A stretch of DNA of 64,000 nt, taken from Tetrastigma voinierianum (taxonomy: Eukaryota; Streptophyta; Magnoliopsida; Vitales; Vitaceae). Both the position numbers and the translations under genes were made by a program. The stretch is from NCBI GenBank assembly GCA_016808115.1, contig JAEQBH010005400.1, positions 62,001-126,000 of the forward strand. Reading direction: 5' to 3'. Under the pieces are notes generated by a model, which saw only the letters and a list, made by a program, of their open reading frames with translations, made no database searches and was not told where the DNA came from. Below are positions 57,571 to 64,000 of the stretch, in pieces (the first letter of the stretch is position 1; the number at the start of each line of letters is the position of its first letter).

Positions 57571-58200
57571 AATGTACTATCTTAGATAGTTTTTTTACTT
57601 CTTTATATATGAAAATTAAAGGTTTGAAACTAAAGATGTTATCACTAAATTACTTTCCCATCAACTAAATCCAATAACAACAAGAATACTAGTGATATCA
57701 TAAAGAGAGAGCAAGGAATAAGAGGGTTGAGCTTCATGAGGAGGGCAACGAGTCGTCGAATGCCGAAAATGGCAACCTTGCTCTCTGACTTGGATTTGGG
57801 CTGTAAGATTAGCATAGTAGATGCAAAGATGTTGGGGGGGATGAGGCCCTCTTAAGAGTTGCTTCTACATGGTTATATCATGTGAAAAATCTTGCTATTT
57901 ATGTTCATCCTTTCACATAAAATCAAATAATAGTGGTGATCATTTACAAGACGTTTCTTTGACCGCTTTACCTTTTTTTTTTTTTTTAAGTCCATATCAC
58001 AAATTTATTGGATCTTGATTAAAATGCTTCTCCTTAGGTCATTTCATGTGTAGCTATATATCTAATACATGCCCATTAACTACGGTTAAACAAGCTACAT
58101 AAAGTGAAGAGCTGAATATAAGCCATCATCAAGTAATAAATGTTATATGGGTAAAAGAATTAATTAATTATTTTCAACTGGATTGCTATAGATCGATATG
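57571..58200. other. host-like AT-rich sequence next to the CACTA end
   Basis: No repeat or element terminus is visible. By position it may be intron or downstream sequence of the minus-strand GDSL pseudogene. No later GDSL exon (catalytic Asp-x-x-His block) was found here. Confidence 0.35.
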
Positions 58201-58214
58201 AGGAATGAGTTTGA

Positions 58215-58640
58215 ATCCAGTAAATTACAAGGAAAACGCTAGTTTCATCACGAATGCCAGAGGAACCTGACGCATACTTCACACCTTGGAGTAGTTGTTG
58301 GTCACTAGCAGTTGCAAATGGTGGAATGTAATCATCCAACTGAAGAAGATCAGTTGTGTAACAAGGAAGTGTTTCAGTCAGCTCACAACCCTAATTATGG
58401 TTATAAAGTACTTAATTTTGAAGCAAATTAAAAGCTCAAAAATGAACTTGAGTAGGTAAGGGATGGAGGAGAAGACCAATAATATCACGATGGTTCCACC
58501 ATTACAAAACCTTCCAGTAGAGCCATTGAGGAATTCTATTCCATTGTTGGGAAAATGATTTTGTCACATAGTCGTTGTTATTGCTTCATCGAGGCTTGTG
58601 CTTCTCCGTGGAAAACGAGAGTGTTATGAAGTTAAAAATT
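58215..58640 (-). pseudogene. GDSL esterase/lipase gene fragment
   Basis: GDSL esterases/lipases are secreted serine hydrolases acting on acyl esters. In minus sense, sequence near 58590-58475 reads N-N-N-D-Y, then N-G-S-T-G-R-F-C-N-G-G-T-I-V-D-I-I, the first-exon region after the G-D-S-L nucleophile motif. After an intron-like gap, a splice acceptor CTTCTTCAG precedes the second-exon block at 58344-58216: L-D-D-Y-I-P-P-F-A-T-A-S, Q-Q-L-L-Q-G-V, Y-A-S-G-S-S-G-I-R-D-E-T. That block is intact for about 40 codons. The nucleophile region is degraded and downstream exons are absent before the CACTA end at 57570, so this is a partial pseudogene. It is the only non-transposon coding sequence recognised in the window. 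Confidence 0.8.
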
Positions 58641-58918
58641 ATTTGAACAAATAATGCCCAACATTTATTATCTTATGCTCGCAAGACATTGAAGAATAAA
58701 CAAACATCACTGAGAGGAAAAGGCTTAAGGATATGGTCAGTGAGGAAACGGAAAGCATAGAAGATGTAAATTATCCCAGGAAGGGTAGGTCAAGGAAGTC
58801 CCTTTCCCATTTGTACATTAATTATTCCTCATTTTTTGTCCCATTGATTATCTCAAATCAAATTAAAAGCTTGTTTGGTAGTAGTTATGGATAATTGTTT
58901 TCAATTTTCAAAGAGAGA

Positions 58919-58958
<40 letters not shown>

Positions 58959-59506
58959 ATATATTATATCATATATATATCATATATATCTCTCTCAATA
59001 ATTATGTATTGTAGATCATATAGAAAAGGGTACATGGACATAAACTAGTTGTTCCAATAAATGAACCAACAATAAGAACCATGTATATTTAGTTACTTAA
59101 TTAGAGAGTGCTTAATTCAACCTCTAAGTGTCATCAGATGATTGAGTAATACTATGAGTACTGCACAGCACAGTCACATCCTTCATTAGAGTTAGCGAGT
59201 GTTTATATCTATTAGGACTATGGATCAGAGTCTATGACATGTGTCTTGTAAATTGACATTTCTTTATCACACCCAGGAAGCCCACCGTAGGGAACATAAT
59301 TTGTATCAATTCACACGCTGAGAGTCTTAAACTGAAGGTTTGAAGTGTGAAACTTGACACTAACCTTCCCTTATGCTTGGATTTTTGTCTAATTACCATA
59401 ACATGTTAAGTAAATACATGACTTTCTAAATTCATAAATTCTCCAAATTCAAAATTTAATGCCGACAAAAATTACTTCTAAATATCCAAATCTCAATTAT
59501 GAATGA
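58641..59506. other. host-like sequence upstream of the GDSL fragment
   Basis: No element or gene was recognised. It contains a (TA)n microsatellite (58920-58990). In the orientation of the GDSL fragment it would hold the lost start and promoter. Confidence 0.35.
58920..58990. repeat. (TA)n microsatellite
   Basis: About 40 bp of pure TA followed by interrupted TATATC repeats and TCTCTC. Confidence 0.85.
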
Positions 59507-60240
59507 TGATGCTTTTTTCTGCAGGGCTGGGCTAGAGTTTGTTAGGGGTGGTTGGGGTAAGAACCAAGGCTGGCGTATGGACTGGTCAGAAGGCTCTCAG
59601 ATCATTGGCGGGAATGGGGCTATTCTTTGAGGCCCGTGCGGGCTCCGATCTTAACCAACCCCTCTTGTAAGAAACAAGAAGAAAGAAGGTCGGTGGGGCT
59701 TAGCCAGGTGGCCGCCTGGGTAACTAAGTCGGTTCCTCGAGAGAAAAGATAGACTGCTTAAAGGGCGAATATTTTTGCGCACCTTTTACCGATGGGGTGG
59801 CCTGGTATTTATAGTATATGTTTTCCTAGTTTGATGGTGATTAGGATTCTTTCCCATTAGATGGGATATTTCCTGCCTTTATCGGTATCGGATTTGGTAA
59901 GAATGTTAAGAAAAACGGTTGTTTAGAATTATCTTTCTTCCTCATTGGTGGGATCCAGAAGCGATCACAACGGGATGGTATTATATCTTGAATTATCTTA
60001 TTTTCACCTTTGGTAGGAGTTTAGGTTGGATTTGCGGGATAATATATTATTGAGGATTCTATTTCCTTATCGATGAAGTTGGACGTTTGCAGAATGTGGG
60101 ACCTCGGTTATCATAACGACCTTTGGGCCGAAGCGAAGCTGGTCTTCGATGCGGGGTGGCGTCGAGGCTGAGTGTTTCAATGGGCGCGCCTCTTCTTTGG
60201 GTTTGGCGAGTGGACCTGCGAGCCCATTTTCAAACCTGTC
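59507..60240 (-). mobile_element. solo Retand-type LTR
   Basis: In minus sense it runs from GGTTTGAAAATGGGCTCGCAGG (60235) to GAAAAAAGCATCA (59507). It shares AATAATATATTAT and the TATAAATA box (59806-59813) with the LTRs at 22376 and 40575. Its length of about 734 bp matches the family. No internal domain adjoins it, so it is a solo LTR. Flanking five bases do not show a clear duplication. Confidence 0.7.
59806..59813 (-). promoter_or_regulatory. TATA box of solo Retand-type LTR
   Basis: The minus strand reads TATAAATA, identical to both LTRs of the large element. Confidence 0.65.
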
Positions 60241-60624
60241 GGTTCTTTGATAGCGTAATGCACGGTGTGCGTGGGCAAGGTGATTAGTACCCCAGTGCTA
60301 TTTTGAACCATTTATTACCTGGAGTTTGAGGTGTTTTTGTATACTAATCATTCTAATTAACTTAATTACACATTAAGGTCTACATTGATTCTGCGTGCAT
60401 TTGTGTAGTACATGGTTTTTTGAGCTAATCATGTAACATGAACAGTCGATCAACCTTGAAGAATTCGAGTCAAACTCAACATAATGATCGAGAGACGAGG
60501 GAGAAAGAAGAGCAAAAATGAAGAAATAAGAAAGAAGAGGATCTTTGGGACGGGTTGCGAGGATGCGGTAGGAGCAGTGGCCGCGGGATGCGAGGAACGG
60601 TGAATTTATTTATGCACGGGTTTT

Positions 60625-60745
60625 TCGCTAGCATAGCGGATTGCGTGCATAGCGAAATGTGCATAGCCGAAAATTTTGAATTTAAGCTATGCCTTGTATT
60701 TAAGCTATGCTAAGCGAAATTCTTTGCATAGCGAAAATCACCCCA
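60625..60745. repeat. AGCGAAAT/GCATAGC cluster in U3
   Basis: Repeated CGCTAGCATAGCGG, GCATAGCGAAATG, GCTATGC and AAGCGAAATTC words in both orientations, 95-220 bp upstream of the TATA box of the same LTR. Confidence 0.65.
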
Positions 60746-60842
60746 CGTGTTTTGGTTCAAACGACCTCGTTTTGTATTTTTACCATTTGTCCCTATTGTA
60801 ATCATGTATTTTAGGTATTTTGGTATTTCACATTTTTGTTGG

Positions 60843-60850
60843 CTATATAA
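60843..60850 (+). promoter_or_regulatory. TATA box of plus-strand Athila-like LTR
   Basis: CTATATAA within TTGGCTATATAAACC, the best preserved TATA box of this LTR family in the window. Confidence 0.65.
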
Positions 60851-61360
60851 ACCAACTTATAGCTTTGTAACCACTAACTTTTTATCTTTCGGTCTGTCTG
60901 CTTGACTTTCTCTTTGGGTTTGAGTTTTCTCTCTTCTCTCTCCCTCTTTCTCTCACTTTTCTTGGGTGCAAACACCCTCCAAGGATGACAACTTGGAGGA
61001 TGAAGCGGCTAAAACCTTTCCTCCTTGAAGTGGAAGGTTCTTTGGGAGGTAGGATGCGAAGAAATTTGGTGTTCCACTGTTTTCATACTTGAGTAGGTTT
61101 TGACATTCTAGTTCCACTGATTCCAACTCTAGGTTTAAGCTTTTGATGTATACTTTCTTTGGTCAATACTTGGCAAGCTTTTAGGGTTTAGTATATTCTT
61201 GGCTTTAGATGCATATCATCGTGGTTGCCTTTAGAGCCACCAATTAGTTAGGGGTTGATTTTACTCTGGTGTCATAGTCGTACTTGTGTCTTTTAGGGTT
61301 CAGTGGATTCTTTTTTTAGATCCATTGAGACTCATTAGTGGATGGGTTCCAAAGTGAAAT

Positions 61361-62130
61361 TGATAAAAAATTGGACATCCTGCAGGAATCCATCTCAAAG
61401 CTCACCAATCTGCTTGTTCATCAAGAGGAAGAAGATCCAGAAGGATGGTGTGGCCGACATAATGGCGGGAGGGCGAGTGGTTCTTGACCGCACCGGGAGC
61501 TTATAAGAGGATTTTATTGAATTATCTGAAGGATTGGTTGAGTCTCAGAATCATGTTATCTGTCCATGGGAAGAAGAAACCTCCCTAATGTTGGTGAGAG
61601 ATTAGTGGAAAAATAGTGGAAGAGCCCCAAAAGCATGTTATGACCAGTCTAGAGAATTGATTTACTTTATGATACGAGACCTGACCGCTACCGGTGTACA
61701 TGTGCCCCACACTGTAGAAAACCCAAGGCTTGCCTTTGCTCCCCAAAAACCCATGCAGTCCATCCTTTGCTAGTACAACATTTCAAGAAATTGGTGTTAC
61801 TTAATCTGGACCTTTGCCACTACATAAAAGCGTGGCAACCGCATGCCATGGCATGATGGATGGACCCCGGTGCTGGTTCGGATTTGGAGCACCAGACACC
61901 CCGGCATTCAGCTCAGCCAGTTCAGCGTACTCAAGGCCTAAAGGAAGTGGTTTGAGAGGCTCTGATCCCCTTTTGTTTCATTTTCTTGTCTTATTTTATT
62001 TTATTGTATTATGTTTTGATTTCGTTAATTTTCTTCTTAGATTTTATCTAATTTTGATTTAATTATGTTTTTTAAATAATTTTGCTTTTAATTTACCTCA
62101 TTTTCTTGTGTTAATTTTTTTTTTTGCGGT
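61361..62130 (+). pseudogene. possible env-position ORF remnant of Athila-like element
   Basis: Coding-like sequence with charged segments near 61390-61450 (L-V-H-Q-E-E-E-D) and a Cys-containing run near 61700 (C-A-P-H-C-R-K-P-K) ends near 61965. It is followed by T-rich CATTTTCTTGTCTTATTTTATTTTATTG, the same kind of tail that follows the env-position ORF at 10420. No firm domain match can be made, and frames are short. Confidence 0.3.
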
Positions 62131-62720
62131 TTGTGTGCAAATTTTGACGAATGTAAATTTGAAAGCTTGAGTTAAGATCGGGGCAATGCAGGCGGCGGGA
62201 ATTTTAGCAAACAGTGGCATTTGCCCCAATCTAGCGAAATCACGAAAATTTCTCTGATTGAAATTTAATGAAACTAACGAAATTTCGCTAGCTAGTGAAA
62301 TTCACGAGATAAGCGAAATTGAAAAATTTATTCAGGAATAATCAATTGTCCTTCTGATTTTACTAACTGAATTTTAAATTCTTCTGCAAATAACATACAT
62401 GATGGAGACACTAAAGGGCAAAAACGGCATACAGTGTTTCCATTTTATTTTATTTTTATTTTATATATATTTTATATGTTTAAAAAAAACGTTTTTTATA
62501 TATTATTTAATTTTTTTTCAAAAAAATATATTTAACATTTAATTTTATATAAAATCGTTTAAAAAAATTATTCTGAAAAAATGGATTGTTATTTAAACAA
62601 AAAAATTTTATTATGTTATTTTTTTTATTTTATTGTGTTATTTTATTTGATTTTTCAAAAAAAAAAAAAAATGAAAAATTTTAAGCTGATACATATGAAA
62701 ATTCGCAGCTATGTGTGAAA
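62131..62720 (+). mobile_element. LTR-like fragment with AGCGAAAT palindromes
   Basis: 62215-62330 holds CTAGCGAAATCACG, CGAAATTTCG (62278-62287, perfect), CTAGCTAG (62288-62295) and AAGCGAAATTG, the U3 signature of the Athila-like LTR family. The following 62430-62690 is A/T homopolymer-rich. Neither LTR terminus was located. Confidence 0.4.
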
Positions 62721-63479
62721 ATTTTCGTTATGTAAATTCACACCTATGACACTTTACAGAGGAAGTGACTGTAACCTCAGCGAAAGTACTTTTAACTATC
62801 AGACCCATTTACCTCAAATTTTGTTTAAGCTCATAACTCATCGAACTCCATTTTAGTTCTTGGTACCAGTTAAGAAAGCAGAGTGTGAGAATCCAAATGA
62901 CTGAAGAACATTTTGAGATTATTATGAGGAACATTTTAAAATGCTCCAACTGGTCCTTGCCTCTCTTTTCTTCTCCTAACTTGTTTATTTGAAGCTAAAC
63001 AGCGGGTGAATAAGGTGATGGAAGCTTGAGGAGTCTCCTATCGAAATAGTCACATCTCATCAAAGGTAACACTTCCTTCTCTAGAATTTTAATCAGGCCC
63101 ATTCGGACCTTGAGATGTTTGGGTTGGAGGGAGGATAGCTAAGGAAGTGGCTTATGTTATGTTTTGTTATTATTTTGTACTAGAAGCCCATTTTGTGATG
63201 TTCAGTATTGTTGGTTCCCTTCACCAGCTGTTATACTATACGACACTTTTTAAAATTTGGACTGTTTTGCAACCAAAATTTTTGTGTGTTTTGCCTAGCT
63301 CATAGTTTGAAAATTTGAAAATTTGTCCAATTCTATTGATGTTAGATCGGTTCACATTACCTAATTGAGTGAATGGATTAGTTGGTGCCTTGCTTTCAAC
63401 ATTTTTCTTCACCTTTAGCTAACCACGACACATTGGTTTAATGATAAATTTGAAAAGCTGCGCAACCTCTCTTTACTTT
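62721..63479 (+). other. unassigned sequence
   Basis: No domain or terminus recognised. By position it probably belongs to the plus-strand Athila-like element. Confidence 0.3.
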
Positions 63480-64000
63480 TCTCCTACCCTAGTTTCATTG
63501 ACACTGACGAGTTAAGGACCCCTGTGGAAAGAAGGCCAATTCGTCTTCGAAAAAAAAAAAAAGAAAAGAAAAGAGAAAAAGAAAGAAAAAGAAAGAAAGA
63601 ATAAATATTGCAATGCTTTGCCTTGAAGCAGAAACGCAGTCAGGGGAGTATATGTGAAAATCTTAAAGCCGGTGCTAAACCTTCATGGTTGAGACCACCG
63701 ACTTAATTAACAAGCTACATGGGTGGATGGAGGTGGAGTTGAGCAAGTTGGGTGCTGGAGTCTCAGAAATCGTCGAAGTCGAGTGAAACACGAAGAGTTA
63801 ACAGTGGTGAGTATCATGACGGTGCCCTAAGCCTTAATTAGTTGGGAGTCAACAGTAGATCCCTATTACATGGACTTTGGTGAGGTCGATTCCTCAGCAT
63901 TGCACCTATGACTCTGGTGTGGAATAAAAGTGGGGTCACGTTTATTTAGGCTGGGTATCATGCTGAGTCGTGTGTAGCTAGGTTGGGAGAGTGCGGTTGT
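63480..64000 (+). mobile_element. 3' internal region of a plus-strand Athila-like element, cut by window edge
   Basis: Aligns in order with the reverse complement of 31080-30480: GCTTTGCCTTGAA, a GGGGTATATG-like block, GGGTGGATGG, GGTGCCCTAAGCCTTAATTAGTTGGGAGTCAAC-like and GGACTTTGGTGAGGTCGA. It is therefore the same family as the nested element. Its 3' LTR would lie beyond the window. A GA-rich insertion (63550-63600) is specific to this copy. Confidence 0.65.

Larger units (their letters stand above)
60281..61360 (+). mobile_element. Athila-like LTR, plus orientation
   Basis: It starts TGATTAGTACCCCAGTGCTATTTTGAACC, the reverse complement of the termini at 3363, 30199 and 35762. It carries the AGCGAAAT cluster (60625-60745), a CTATATAA box (60843), and AGGATGACAACTTGGAGGATG (60980), the family's inverted GAGTTGTCATCCTC block. 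The U5 half is more diverged and the 3' end is not defined; similarity fades near 61360. Confidence 0.65.

Overview
The window looks like nuclear heterochromatin from a flowering plant, probably a eudicot; the species cannot be told from the sequence. It is almost entirely layered transposable elements. Nearly every coding region carries stops and frameshifts, so proteins are recognisable only by stitching short conserved blocks across frames. Some indels may be consensus errors rather than decay. No intact host gene, tRNA, rRNA or CRISPR array was found.

Layout. 1-4480: minus-strand LTRs, including a solo LTR inserted in an LTR of its own family. 4480-13537: plus-strand Athila-like Ty3/gypsy material (protease, RT/RNase H, integrase, a palindrome array, an env-position ORF, polypurine tract, LTR 11641-12792, then a primer-binding site and a second gag start). 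13538-22375: three more LTRs of different families. 22376-41294: one large Tat/Retand-like gypsy element with 5' LTR, gag-pol, two tandem-repeat arrays, an antisense ORF of the putative gypsy-type transposon family, and 3' LTR. It is split by a nested 7-kb minus-strand Athila-like element (28748-35762) flanked by the 5-bp duplication GAGAT. 41614-57570: a ~16-kb CACTA (En/Spm) DNA transposon with TNP2-type and TNPA/Transposase_24-type genes; the second gene has a 3.5-kb tandem array in an intron. 57571-59506: the only probable host DNA, with a minus-strand GDSL esterase/lipase pseudogene. 59507-64000: a solo Retand-type LTR (minus) and plus-strand Athila-like LTR and internal sequence running off the edge.

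The most interesting signals do not belong to single genes. First, several unrelated LTR families each carry a cluster of short self-complementary motifs, usually in U3 upstream of the TATA box, and the motif differs by family: GGTACCGATACC, AACGTCGCGACGTT, CATGTCGCGACATG, or AGCGAAAT/ATTTCGCT. Second, the array in the CACTA intron is a two-monomer (A/B) higher-order repeat whose units are joined by (TA)n tracts, with longer tracts mostly following one monomer type. Third, the Retand-like element shows the tandem repeats plus antisense ORF architecture.
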